Shown here in pieces: positions 52,692-61,619 of a stretch of DNA of 64,000 nt (positions are counted from its first letter, which is position 1; every line of letters starts with the position of its first letter). The position numbers were made by a program, and so were the translations under genes. Source of the stretch: Corynebacterium aurimucosum ATCC 700975 (GTDB lineage: Bacteria > Actinomycetota > Actinomycetes > Mycobacteriales > Mycobacteriaceae); the NCBI RefSeq assembly GCF_007672725.1, contig NZ_VDTC01000001.1, positions 62,001 through 126,000 of the forward strand, given 5' to 3'. Under the pieces are notes generated by a model. The model saw only the letters and a list, made by a program, of their open reading frames with translations, had not been told where the DNA came from and did no database searches.

Positions 52692-54068
52692 ATGTCCAAC
52701 ACCTATCGCGTACAGAACCCCGTGACCAATGAGGTAGTCGAAACCTTCGATACCGCTACAGACGCTGAAGTCGAAGCAGCACTGGCAAAGTCCGCCGCGG
52801 CTTATAAAGACTGGTCTGCACGCCCCATCTCTGAGCGCGCAGAAATCATGACCCGCGTCAGCGAGCTCTTCGAGGAGCGCAAGGAAGAACTAGCCCAGAT
52901 TGCCGGCGAGGAGATGGGCAAGTTCCACTCAGAGGGCATCGAGGAGGCTGAGTTCTCTTCCGCCATTATCAAGTACTACGCCGATAACGGCGCAGACTTC
53001 ACCAAGGACCAGGAGATCCCGACTGCCTCCAACGGCACGGCAGTCATCCGCCGCCTGCCTATCGGCCCGCTGCTCGGCATCATGCCGTGGAACTTCCCCT
53101 ACTATCAGATCGCCCGCTTCGTGGCACCCAACCTGATGCTGGGCAACACCATCATTCTCAAGGATGCGGAAATCTGCCCCCGCTCGGCCCTCGCCGTTCA
53201 AAAGATCATGGATGATGCTGGCGTTCCTGAGGGCGTGTACAACAACGTCTTTGCTTCCCACGACCAGATTTCGACCATCATCGCGGACTCTCGCATCCAA
53301 GGTGTATCTCTTACCGGTTCTGAGCGCGCAGGTTCCATCATCGGCGCGCAGGCCGGCGAAAACCTCAAGAAGGCAGTTCTCGAGCTCGGCGGTTCTGACC
53401 CGTACGTCCTGCTCGATACCGACGACGTCAAGGCAGCTGCGGAGCTGGCATGGGGCACGCGTATGTACAACACCGGCCAGGCCTGCAACTCGAACAAGCG
53501 CATGATTGTCATGGAAGACATCTACGACGAGTTCGTCGCTGAGCTCGAGCGCCTCGCAAACGCTGCAGTAAAGTCCACTCCGGACAACCAGCCGGAAGGT
53601 GCATATTCTGCGCTGTCCTCTCGTGAGGCAGCTGAAAAACTGCGTGACCAGCTGGACCGCGCCGTAGCTGCCGGTGCTAACTTGCGTGCTGGTGGCGAGC
53701 TCTCTGAGGAAGGCGCTTATGTCTCCCCTGCTGTCATCACCGATATCCCGGTTGGCTCTGATATCTACTACGAAGAGTTCTTCGGCCCAGTCGCGACCGT
53801 TTACAAGGTAAGCAGCGACGAAGAAGCCCTCGATTTGGCCAACAACACCCAATACGGCCTCGGCGGCACCGTGTTCTCCCAGGACACCGAGCGCGCCGCC
53901 GCTGTCTCCCGCCGTCTCGAGTGCGGTATGGCCAACGTGAACACCCCCGCTGGCGAAGGCGAAGAAATGCCTTTCGGTGGCGTCAAGCGCTCCGGTTTCG
54001 GACGCGAGCTTGGCCCGCTGGGCATGGATGAGTTCGTTAACAAGCAGCTCTACTACGTGGAGAAGTAG
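52692..54068 (+). CDS. NAD(P)+-dependent aldehyde dehydrogenase (4-aminobutanal or succinate semialdehyde)
   Basis: 458 residues, ALDH superfamily. PWNFPYYQIARF, catalytic Glu in LELGGSDP, catalytic Cys in NTGQACNSNKR, and FFGPVATVYKV. In the putrescine oxidase operon the first need is oxidation of 4-aminobutanal to GABA; the sequence also resembles GabD-type succinate semialdehyde dehydrogenases, so it may act on both. AAAGGAG before the ATG. A strong terminator closes the operon. Confidence 0.88.
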   Translation: MSNTYRVQNPVTNEVVETFDTATDAEVEAALAKSAAAYKDWSARPISERAEIMTRVSELFEERKEELAQIAGEEMGKFHSEGIEEAEFSSAIIKYYADNGADFTKDQEIPTASNGTAVIRRLPIGPLLGIMPWNFPYYQIARFVAPNLMLGNTIILKDAEICPRSALAVQKIMDDAGVPEGVYNNVFASHDQISTIIADSRIQGVSLTGSERAGSIIGAQAGENLKKAVLELGGSDPYVLLDTDDVKAAAELAWGTRMYNTGQACNSNKRMIVMEDIYDEFVAELERLANAAVKSTPDNQPEGAYSALSSREAAEKLRDQLDRAVAAGANLRAGGELSEEGAYVSPAVITDIPVGSDIYYEEFFGPVATVYKVSSDEEALDLANNTQYGLGGTVFSQDTERAAAVSRRLECGMANVNTPAGEGEEMPFGGVKRSGFGRELGPLGMDEFVNKQLYYVEK

Positions 54069-54085
54069 TCCGAAATAGATCACCA

Positions 54086-54127
54086 AAAGGGTGTTGGATT
54101 ATCGAAAGGTAATCCAACACCCTTTTA
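54086..54127 (+). terminator. Rho-independent terminator of the putrescine operon
   Basis: A perfect 17-bp stem (54086-54102 with 54111-54127; core GGGTGTTGGATTA) with an 8-nt loop, ending in TTTTAAT. The 5' arm begins with AAAA, so it can also work from the other side. Confidence 0.92.
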
Positions 54128-54617
54128 ATCTTCCTACGTCCCTACTGAAACAAAAACTGTGGCAGCAAAGTCAAAACAAACGAAACTACAAACGGAATTA
54201 ATCCACCCATCAAAGTCAGATTCACGCCTCTAGAAAACTAGAATTCCACAAACCCCTCCACGGGTCAGGATTGCCCATAAATATCCCCGGCAAAAACATT
54301 GAAAGATACTTTATTTATATCAGTTTACCTGCATGTTTACGTAGATTAATGAACTATCGATCGTCTAACCTGCAATCAATCCACCCCCACAAAGGGGCGC
54401 CTTATTATCATTTTATTCGATTCAAGACGGCTATCTAATCGTTAGCAAACACCTCTAATGCCAGTCCAAAACCAAGGATCTACACCGTCAATATCAAAAC
54501 CATAGCAGCACCTAAGAGAAATTATCCCACTCTCATAAAAAGGCGACAACAGTCTCCTAAATCACACCCGGCAAGTATTATGGTTCGCAACACCGCAGCC
54601 GAAAGGAAGGATTATAA
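54128..54617. other. AT-rich non-coding stretch before the deacetylase gene
   Basis: 490 nt without a gene, much richer in A+T than the rest. Near its right end TATTAT (54576-54581) is a likely -10 for the next operon. Short frames (for example 29 codons from about 54350) lack an SD and are not supported. The composition change marks the border of an acquired segment. Confidence 0.5.
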
Positions 54618-55802
54618 ATGTCAACCAAAAAGGGAGATAAAGTCTCTGTGGGTTATCTCTGGGACACGCTCTACGGATGGCACGATACGGGCACGGGTGG
54701 CAATGCACCGGCAAACCCAGCCCTTGGTCTACAACCCGTGAACCGCCACTTCTCTTCGCCGGAACCAAAGCGGCGTCTAAATGAATTAGTGCAAGTCTCG
54801 CAGCTCCGCCAACACCTCACCAATCTTTCGGCCAAGCCGGCGACGAAAGAGCAACTCGAAAGAATTCACTCTAACGAACACATCGAGTCGATGCTCCAAC
54901 AGTCTCAACTGCCGAAGGGTGGCGATTGTGGAGATGGAGGATCACCGTTCGGACAAGGAGGCGCCGACATTGCGAAGCTATCAGCCGGCGGCGCAATTGA
55001 AATGACCCGAGCTGTACTAGACAGAGAGGTTGACCGAGGGTATGCCTTGATTAACCCTCCGGGACACCATGCTGAGCGGAACCGTGGCTTAGGCTTCTGC
55101 CTTTTCAATAACGCTTCGGCTGCAGCGTCTTTTGCTCTCGAGGAACGCGGTCTAGAAAGAGTCGCAATCGTAGATTGGGATGTTCACCATGGCAACGGAA
55201 CCCAAGACATCTGGTGGGAAGACAACCGTGTTCTCACAGTATCCATCCACCAAGACAGAAATTTCCCGGTCGACAGTGGCTTCGTCGAAGAACGAGGCTC
55301 CGGAAAAGGCAAGGATTTCAATCTGAATATCCCCCTTCCTCCAGGAAGTGGCGACCTAGTGTATGAAACCGCGCTTAATGAGATCGTCATTCCAGCGCTT
55401 GAGGAATTCAAGCCAGAATTAATCATCCTTAGTACAGGCTACGATGCCGCGATGATGGACCCTCTAGGCCGCATGATGGTAACAACCTCGGGCTACTACA
55501 ACATGACTCAGGCTCTTGTAGCTGCTGCAGACAGCCTTTCTGAAGGAAATCTAGTCGTGGTCCAAGAAGGTGGCTATTGCCAGTACTACGTTCCTTTCTG
55601 TGGTCTTGCAGTGTTGGAAAGCCTGACCGGTGAAGACTCCGGTTTCAAGGATGAATACGCCGAAATCGTGGAAGGACAAATTCGAAAGACATTCACACAA
55701 GAACAAATCGAATATCTAAGAAAGGCATATACCACTCACTTCAAAGAAGACTGCCCCGCGCTTGAAAGTCTCTCCCCTGCTACAAGTGATGGTGCCGTAT
55801 GA
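54618..55802 (+). CDS. Histone deacetylase/acetylpolyamine amidohydrolase-family enzyme
   Basis: 394 residues of the arginase/deacetylase fold. NPPGHHAERNRGLGFCLFNN (catalytic His pair), IVDWDVHHGNGTQ (zinc Asp and His), STGYDAAMMDPLG (second zinc Asp) and VVQEGGY (catalytic Tyr region). Likely removes acetyl groups from acetylated polyamines, feeding the oxidase pathway upstream; class II HDAC-like activity on other amides is possible. AGGAAGG before ATG 54618. AT-richer codon use than its neighbours suggests transfer. Its stop overlaps the next start (ATGA). Confidence 0.87.
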   Translation: MSTKKGDKVSVGYLWDTLYGWHDTGTGGNAPANPALGLQPVNRHFSSPEPKRRLNELVQVSQLRQHLTNLSAKPATKEQLERIHSNEHIESMLQQSQLPKGGDCGDGGSPFGQGGADIAKLSAGGAIEMTRAVLDREVDRGYALINPPGHHAERNRGLGFCLFNNASAAASFALEERGLERVAIVDWDVHHGNGTQDIWWEDNRVLTVSIHQDRNFPVDSGFVEERGSGKGKDFNLNIPLPPGSGDLVYETALNEIVIPALEEFKPELIILSTGYDAAMMDPLGRMMVTTSGYYNMTQALVAAADSLSEGNLVVVQEGGYCQYYVPFCGLAVLESLTGEDSGFKDEYAEIVEGQIRKTFTQEQIEYLRKAYTTHFKEDCPALESLSPATSDGAV

Positions 55803-57292
55803 GCGAAAAAATTCGTACCCTTAAGACGCACAACATTGTCTTTCTAGTAATTGCAGCAGCTGCTCCTTTAACGGTGGTTTCCGCCGGAGTAACGGCTGCA
55901 TATGCCACCTCTGGAATGTCAGGAGTTCCTCTCGGCTACCTGCTTTGCGGAGCACTCGTGGCATTCTTTTCAGTCGGCTTCTGTGCTATGGCCAAGGAGA
56001 TACCCAATACTGCTGCATTCTTTTCCTACGTCTCCGTCGGCCTCGGGAAAAGCCACGGTTTAGCAGCGTCTTCACTGGCTATCGTTTCTTACACTGCTAT
56101 GCAGATCGCGCTTTACTGTCTTCTCGGATACACAGCATCTAGCTTATTTGAATCGATAGTAGGCACCTATGTCCACTGGGCGGTGTGGGCACTCATAGCA
56201 TTAGGTCTAGTGGCATTTCTAGGCATTAAATCTGCCGATGCCACTTCGAGAATTCTAGGAGTTCTTCTCCTCTTAGAGTCTTGTGCCATCGTGTTCTTCT
56301 GTGTTCTCGCAATCCGCAACCCTGCAGATGGGCTCTCGATTGGCACCCTATCCCCGTCCGCGCTCATTGGAACTGGCACAGGAACTCTTCTCGCCTTCAC
56401 TATCGCCGGGTTCATGGGAATTGAAAGCAGTGCTATGTACTCTGAGGAGGCAATCAAACCGGAGAAAACCATCCCAAACGCGACGCTTATATCAATTCTG
56501 ATTATCTCCGGCGTTTATGGGTTTTCATCATGGTCGATTGCCCAAAGCGCTGGAGAGTCTCAGGTCGTTGATTCCGCGCAAGAGTCTGGTTCAGATCTGT
56601 TCTTCAACTTTATTGCGAGCCAAGGATACGCATCCATCGTTCCACTAATTCAGCTTCTCTTGGTCACCTCTCTCTTCGCAGCCGTTACAGCCTTCCATAA
56701 TTCTATTTCCCGCTACCTCATGGCGTTGGGGCGCGAACAGGTTATTTGGAAGAACCTCGGCACGACTAGCGAAAATGGTGCCCCTGTTGCGGCATCACTT
56801 TTCCAATCTTGCTTCGGTTTGTTTGCCATCGCCACGGCACTGCTTGCGCAAAAGCTCTCAGGATATGACGAAAGCTTTCCATCAGCAATCGTGTTCTCTT
56901 GGATGAGCAACGCTGGTGGTTTCGGACTCGTCTTCTTACTTCTGACTACTTCGGTCTCGGTTTACTTCTACTTTAGGAAGCACAAAGGGCTTTACCCACC
57001 GTTCGTCACAAAAGTAGCGCCGACTATCGCCATCATCGGGTTCGGCACAATGTTCGTTCTAATCTTGGCCAACTTCGAGAACCTCATTGGCGATGCCGAG
57101 CTCTGGTATTTGGTTTTCGTGATTCCAACCATCATCCTCTTGTGTGGAGTAGCCGGCTTTGTTCGCGGCGAGCTGCTCAAGCGCTCTCATCCTCATATCT
57201 ATAACAACATTGGTTCCGGACATCCCCCAAGTGAAAGCCGCACGCAGAGCAGGGAAACCTTGGGGACATACGCCCCGATTGTGCAGAGCTAA
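55799..57292 (+). CDS. APC-family permease coupled to the deacetylase
   Basis: 497 residues, about twelve helices. TLKTHNIVFLVIAAAAPLTVV opens the first helix; GIESSAMYSEEAIKPEKTIPNA is an APC loop. Translation is coupled to the deacetylase gene (ATGA), so it probably imports the deacetylase substrate, perhaps acetylated polyamine. Shares the AT-rich composition of that gene. Confidence 0.85.
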   Translation: MSEKIRTLKTHNIVFLVIAAAAPLTVVSAGVTAAYATSGMSGVPLGYLLCGALVAFFSVGFCAMAKEIPNTAAFFSYVSVGLGKSHGLAASSLAIVSYTAMQIALYCLLGYTASSLFESIVGTYVHWAVWALIALGLVAFLGIKSADATSRILGVLLLLESCAIVFFCVLAIRNPADGLSIGTLSPSALIGTGTGTLLAFTIAGFMGIESSAMYSEEAIKPEKTIPNATLISILIISGVYGFSSWSIAQSAGESQVVDSAQESGSDLFFNFIASQGYASIVPLIQLLLVTSLFAAVTAFHNSISRYLMALGREQVIWKNLGTTSENGAPVAASLFQSCFGLFAIATALLAQKLSGYDESFPSAIVFSWMSNAGGFGLVFLLLTTSVSVYFYFRKHKGLYPPFVTKVAPTIAIIGFGTMFVLILANFENLIGDAELWYLVFVIPTIILLCGVAGFVRGELLKRSHPHIYNNIGSGHPPSESRTQSRETLGTYAPIVQS

Positions 57293-57314
57293 CGAAATCT
57301 GCTGAGAACGACAC

Positions 57315-57356
57315 GGGCGGTGATGGGGCTACTACGAAGTAGCATCATCACCGCCC
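57315..57356. terminator. Hairpin between convergent operons
   Basis: GGGCGGTGATG (57315-57325) pairs with CATCACCGCCC (57346-57356); an inner CTACT/AGTAG pair lies in the loop. No T-tract. Placed between two convergent permease genes. Confidence 0.65.
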
Positions 57357-57415
57357 AAGAACATCGCTCGCCTGAGTCTAGGATCTCGTACCTTTCTCAG
57401 GGCTAATCGCTTGCG

Positions 57416-58645
57416 CTAAGCCCAGCCCGCCGGCACCAGCCCGACGATCGAGATGATCGAATAGATGAAAGCCAGGAAGTAGACCACGATGATGGTGCCC
57501 TGGATTACCGGGTGTGCGAGTCCACCCACGGTCCAGCCTGGGTCGCGGTCGCCCTTCTTGCGGGAGGCGTGCAGCAGCATCACCGGGATGACGGACATAA
57601 TGGCGCCCGCAAAGCCGCCCGCATAGGACAGCGCCGCAACGAAGCCGCCAAGGCCTGCAATCGAGATCACCAGCGGCGGCACAACCGTCAGTGCCACCGC
57701 AACGATGCGCTGCCCCTTCACGCCTTCCCAGTGGAAGATGTCCAGGACGTTGCGCATGGTGGTGAAGCCAATAGCAAGGAATGACGTCAACATGGCCGCC
57801 AGGGCAAAGATGTTGGCCAGGTAGTAGGCCACTGGGCCAAGAGCCTCACCCCAGGCAATGGTCACCACTTCGGTGACCTCCATGCCGAGAAGGCCGAGGG
57901 CTGCAAAAGGCACCAGCGCCAGGGTAAAGCCCGTGATGACCATGCCAACGACGATCGCACGCGCGGTCTCCTGCGGCTTCGACGGATCCATGCCTTGGAC
58001 CAGCTCCGGAACCACATACTGCGCCAGGAATGAGAACACCGCCAGGTTCAGAATCGGGACGATGAAGAAGGGGTGAAGAACCAATAGGTTTTCCACCTTG
58101 ATACCTGGGCCCAGGATGGTCCATCCACAGAGGACAGCGATGATGATGGCCATACCGGCGGTAACGGCGCCCTCAGTGGCACCTGTGGTGTGCAGACCGC
58201 GGTACATCACCCACGCGCCAAACCCAAAGAAGATCAGCGTGCCCAGAAGCGGCGGCAGACCGAAGATATTGTTGATCAGGTCACCGGAACCCGCGGCATA
58301 GGCGATGAGCGCGCCGATACCGTTGACGATGATGGCGACGAAGACCAACCACCGACCCCACTGCCCTAGGTAGTGCTCGGCCAGCCCCGAGACTTGCAGC
58401 GTGGCCTTGGTGCGCATGGCGGACTCCGCCACGTACAACATGGAAATGGTCGTGAGCGTGCCTGCCACGAGCAGGGCGATGACGAGCGCGAGGAATCCAC
58501 CGTTGCGAGCGGCATAAGGAATGGAGAGAACTCCCGCGCCGATGTTGGTGCCGAAGATGAGGGCGATGCCCTGCACGAAGGACAGCGCGGGCTTGAATTC
58601 CTTCGTGGACTGATCCTTCTGCGGCACAGAAATGTTGTTGGACAA
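57416..58645 (-). CDS. HAAAP-type amino acid permease in the GABA operon
   Basis: 409 residues, about eleven helices. LIFGTNIGAGVLSIPYAAR is the aromatic/hydroxy amino acid permease signature. It starts with TTG at 58645 (GGAGA 5-6 nt upstream), 78 nt behind gabT, with a hairpin between them. Position suggests an omega-amino acid such as GABA or beta-alanine as substrate, which would be unusual for this family; aromatic amino acids remain possible. Confidence 0.8.
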   Translation of the reverse strand: MSNNISVPQKDQSTKEFKPALSFVQGIALIFGTNIGAGVLSIPYAARNGGFLALVIALLVAGTLTTISMLYVAESAMRTKATLQVSGLAEHYLGQWGRWLVFVAIIVNGIGALIAYAAGSGDLINNIFGLPPLLGTLIFFGFGAWVMYRGLHTTGATEGAVTAGMAIIIAVLCGWTILGPGIKVENLLVLHPFFIVPILNLAVFSFLAQYVVPELVQGMDPSKPQETARAIVVGMVITGFTLALVPFAALGLLGMEVTEVVTIAWGEALGPVAYYLANIFALAAMLTSFLAIGFTTMRNVLDIFHWEGVKGQRIVAVALTVVPPLVISIAGLGGFVAALSYAGGFAGAIMSVIPVMLLHASRKKGDRDPGWTVGGLAHPVIQGTIIVVYFLAFIYSIISIVGLVPAGWA

Positions 58646-58686
58646 AGACTTCTCCGATGACTACTAAATGGCTATTAAAACGTGAA

Positions 58687-58710
58687 CTCACCCGGCCATC
58701 GCCGGGTGAG
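58687..58710 (-). terminator. Intercistronic hairpin between gabT and the permease
   Basis: CTCACCCGGC (58687-58696) and GCCGGGTGAG (58701-58710) form a perfect 10-bp stem with a 4-nt loop; TTTT follows 7 nt later on the minus strand. Probably a partial terminator that lowers permease expression relative to the aminotransferase. Confidence 0.6.
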
Positions 58711-58723
58711 AACTGCATTCGCC

Positions 58724-60052
58724 TTACTTGTATTCGTTGAACTGCTTGACGACGACCTGCAGCGCCTCACGCCACAGGTCCTCCGGGATAGCCAGGGAAG
58801 GCAGGAAGCGGATGACGTTGTGGTCCAGGCCGCAGGTCAGCAGCAGGACGCCCTCGGCCTTGGCGCCGTCAGCAATCTTGTGCACCAGCTCGGAGTCCGG
58901 CTCGCCCTCAGCGGTCACGAACTCGAGTGCGAGCATGGCGCCGCGGCCGCGGAACTCTGCCACACGCTCATCGCCCAGGATGGGCTCCAGCTCCTCGCGG
59001 GCGACCTTTTCCAGGTTCTGGGCGCGCGCACCGAAGTCCTTCTCCTCGAATTCCTTGAAGGTTGCCAGCGCAGCCGCGCACGCTACCGGATTGCCGGTGT
59101 AGGTGCCGCCCAGGCCACCCGGCTGCGGGGTGTCCATGATTTCCGCGCGGCCAGTCACCGCGGACAGCGGCATGCCGGAGGCAATGCCCTTGGCAATGGT
59201 CACCATGTCCGGCACGATGCCCTCGTGGTCGGAGGCGAACCAGGTACCGGTGCGCATCATGCCCGCCTGGATCTCGTCGATGATGAAGACCACGTCGTTG
59301 TCGTTGCACCACTTCTGGATTGCTGCGAGGTAGCCCTCAGCCGGGACGACGAATCCGCCCTCACCCTGAATCGGCTCGGCAACGACGCAGGCCAGGTTGG
59401 TCGCGCCGACTTCCTGCTCGATCATGGTGATGGTCTTCTTGGCGGCCTCGGCACCACTCAGACCATCGCGCAGCGGGTAGGACATCGGTGCGCGGTAGAT
59501 CTCCGGGGCGAAGGGACCGAAGCCGTTCTTGTAGGGCGATTGCTTGGCGGTCATCGCCATGGTCAGGTTGGTGCGGCCGTGGAAGGCGCGGTCCATGACC
59601 ACCACACCACGCTTGCCGGTGTAGTTGCGGGCAATCTTTACTGCGTTCTCGACGGCCTCCGCGCCGGAGTTGAACAGCGCAGTCTTCTTCGGGTGGTCAC
59701 CCGGGGTGACCTCGTTGAGCTTTTCTGCCACGGCCACGTAGGACTCATAAGGAGAAACGGTGAAGGAGGTGTGGGTGAAGTGCGCGACGGCCTCCTGGAC
59801 CGCGGCCACGACGGCCGGGTTCGAAGCGCCAGCGGAGGTCACGGCGATGCCGGAGGCAAGGTCGATGAAGCGGTTGCCGTCGGCGTCGGCAAGAATGCCG
59901 CCATCGGCATCCACTACGTAACCCGGAAGCGACGGCGCCATGCCCGCGGGGAGGGCGTTCTTGCGGCGCTCATCCAGGGCGGCGCTCTTCGGGCCCGGGA
60001 CCTGCTGGCCCAGGTGGCGAGACTGCTCAATGTGGTACTGAAGTTCCTGCAT
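58724..60052 (-). CDS. gabT: 4-aminobutyrate aminotransferase (first copy)
   Basis: 442 residues, class III aminotransferase. SGAEAVENAVKIAR, EPIQGEGGFVVP, FIIDEIQAGMMRTG, PLP Lys in TIAKGIASGMPLSAV and the late GRGAMLALEFV. Moves the amino group of GABA to 2-oxoglutarate, giving succinate semialdehyde. AAAGGAAG 3 nt before the ATG. Divergent from a PucR regulator. A paralogue begins at 63258. Confidence 0.92.
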   Translation of the reverse strand: MQELQYHIEQSRHLGQQVPGPKSAALDERRKNALPAGMAPSLPGYVVDADGGILADADGNRFIDLASGIAVTSAGASNPAVVAAVQEAVAHFTHTSFTVSPYESYVAVAEKLNEVTPGDHPKKTALFNSGAEAVENAVKIARNYTGKRGVVVMDRAFHGRTNLTMAMTAKQSPYKNGFGPFAPEIYRAPMSYPLRDGLSGAEAAKKTITMIEQEVGATNLACVVAEPIQGEGGFVVPAEGYLAAIQKWCNDNDVVFIIDEIQAGMMRTGTWFASDHEGIVPDMVTIAKGIASGMPLSAVTGRAEIMDTPQPGGLGGTYTGNPVACAAALATFKEFEEKDFGARAQNLEKVAREELEPILGDERVAEFRGRGAMLALEFVTAEGEPDSELVHKIADGAKAEGVLLLTCGLDHNVIRFLPSLAIPEDLWREALQVVVKQFNEYK

Positions 60053-60156
60053 GATCTTCCTTTTGTGCTCGGATGAATAGTGTGCCCCTTAGTGTGGTCT
60101 CCACCACCCTCCGCACACTATGGACGAGATGTATAAATTTCCTCCCCTTAGCTGTG

Positions 60157-60162
60157 TACCCT
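60157..60162 (+). promoter_or_regulatory. -10 box of a leaderless transcript (pucR1)
   Basis: TACCCT is 7 nt before the ATG at 60170; no SD. Confidence 0.4.
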
Positions 60163-60169
60163 GTCCACC

Positions 60170-61615
60170 ATGCGTGAGATTTCCTTCCGCTGGCTGCTCA
60201 ACCAGCGCTCATTGAACCTGCGAAGCATCGTCACCGGTAGCGCCACATTCAACATCATCCACGCCTCCGAGCTCGCGGACCCCAGCGAGTTCACCTCCCC
60301 CGGCGCGCTCATGCTCACGTTGGGGCTTGCCTTCCAGGAAGAACCGGAGGGCTTCGAACGCTATGGTGCGGCCCTGGCCGCGGCCGGCGTGCAGGGCATC
60401 GGCTTCGGCACCGGACTGGCCTTTAGCGAGGTCCCCACCGCGCTCATCCATGCCTGCTCCCAGCACAATCTCACCCTCTTTGAGGTCCCGCGCGCCACCC
60501 GATTCGTCTCCATCACCACGGCCGTGGCTCAAGAACAGGCCCGCTTGGACAACAACGCGCACTTTGCACTCCACCGCCAGCAGGAGCGCCTCAACCAGGC
60601 CGCGGCCACGAGCATCGGGGCGCTCGTCATGCAAGCCGGCAAAGAACTCGGTGCCGCGGTAGCGGTGGCCAGTTCCTCCGGAGCGGTGGTCAGCCGCAGC
60701 GATCGCGGCCAGCTCAGTGCGGCCGACGCCGCGGTGGAGGCCGCGGAGCAGACGGGGCGGGGAACGGGGACGTCGACAAGCACAGGCGCAACCATCACCA
60801 GCATCTTCGGCTCGGCTGGACGACGCTGGGCCATCGCGGTAACGCGCGCGGAGAAGTTCGATTCCTACTCCCGCGCGCTCATCCGGCACCTCGCGGGCCT
60901 GGCCAGCCTGCTCTTAGATCATCCCGACACCACTGCACACACGATCCTCGGGGCGTTGGCGCTTGACGCCCAACTGGCCGGGGTTGACTCCCCTGCCTTA
61001 CAGGCGGCCTTCCATACGGTCGATAGCCATGACCTCGTGGATGTTCTGTTTCTCACGGCACCATCGCCCTCCCGCCTCGCGCGGGCATTAAGCGAGATTG
61101 GAAAAGCCGAGCCTCTCAACCTCATCCGTCCGGAACACGATTCGGCGCTTATCGCGCTTCCCCCGGGCACCGCGCACACGAACTTGTGCGGGAAACACAC
61201 CCGCTACCTCCGAACGTCCATCCTGCAGCGCATCCAATGGCAAGCGTTGACCCCGGCGCTCTTGTCCTCTCTCCAGAGCCACGCGCGCAGCCTGCAACTC
61301 GGTACTGTGGCGACCTTCGACTCTGCTGCCCCTACCTGGCTGGCAGAACCCGGAGTGTCCGAGGCCCTCACTGCACGGCGCGCGGCCACAGTCAGCCTTC
61401 TTACCGAGCACGATGCGCAGCACAACACAGAGCTGTGCGCCACGCTGCGTTCCTTCCTCGTGGGCAACGCCAACCTGGCCACCGCCGCCGCGGAGCTCGG
61501 CGTTCACCGCCACACCGTGCGCGCCCGCTTGGACAAGATCGAGCAACTCTGCGGCGTGGACCTGGGCAACCCCGTCACCCGCGCGGAGCTGCTCTTGCTC
61601 AGCCTTGATTCTTAA
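60170..61615 (+). CDS. PucR-family regulator facing gabT
   Basis: 481 residues. N-terminal PucR sensor domain (about 1-120, LMLTLGLAFQEE...GIGFGTGLAFSEVP), a middle GGDEF-like region, and the C-terminal HTH_30 (NANLATAAAELGVHRHTVRARLDKIE). PucR-type GabR activates gabT genes in C. glutamicum in response to GABA; the same role here is inferred from divergence with gabT. Ends 4 nt from the stop of the second PucR gene. Confidence 0.87.
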   Translation: MREISFRWLLNQRSLNLRSIVTGSATFNIIHASELADPSEFTSPGALMLTLGLAFQEEPEGFERYGAALAAAGVQGIGFGTGLAFSEVPTALIHACSQHNLTLFEVPRATRFVSITTAVAQEQARLDNNAHFALHRQQERLNQAAATSIGALVMQAGKELGAAVAVASSSGAVVSRSDRGQLSAADAAVEAAEQTGRGTGTSTSTGATITSIFGSAGRRWAIAVTRAEKFDSYSRALIRHLAGLASLLLDHPDTTAHTILGALALDAQLAGVDSPALQAAFHTVDSHDLVDVLFLTAPSPSRLARALSEIGKAEPLNLIRPEHDSALIALPPGTAHTNLCGKHTRYLRTSILQRIQWQALTPALLSSLQSHARSLQLGTVATFDSAAPTWLAEPGVSEALTARRAATVSLLTEHDAQHNTELCATLRSFLVGNANLATAAAELGVHRHTVRARLDKIEQLCGVDLGNPVTRAELLLLSLDS

Positions 61616-61619
61616 GATC

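Noticed and set aside
54350-54440. Small gene in the AT-rich gap
   Set aside because: 29 codons, no ribosome binding site, no terminator and no likeness.
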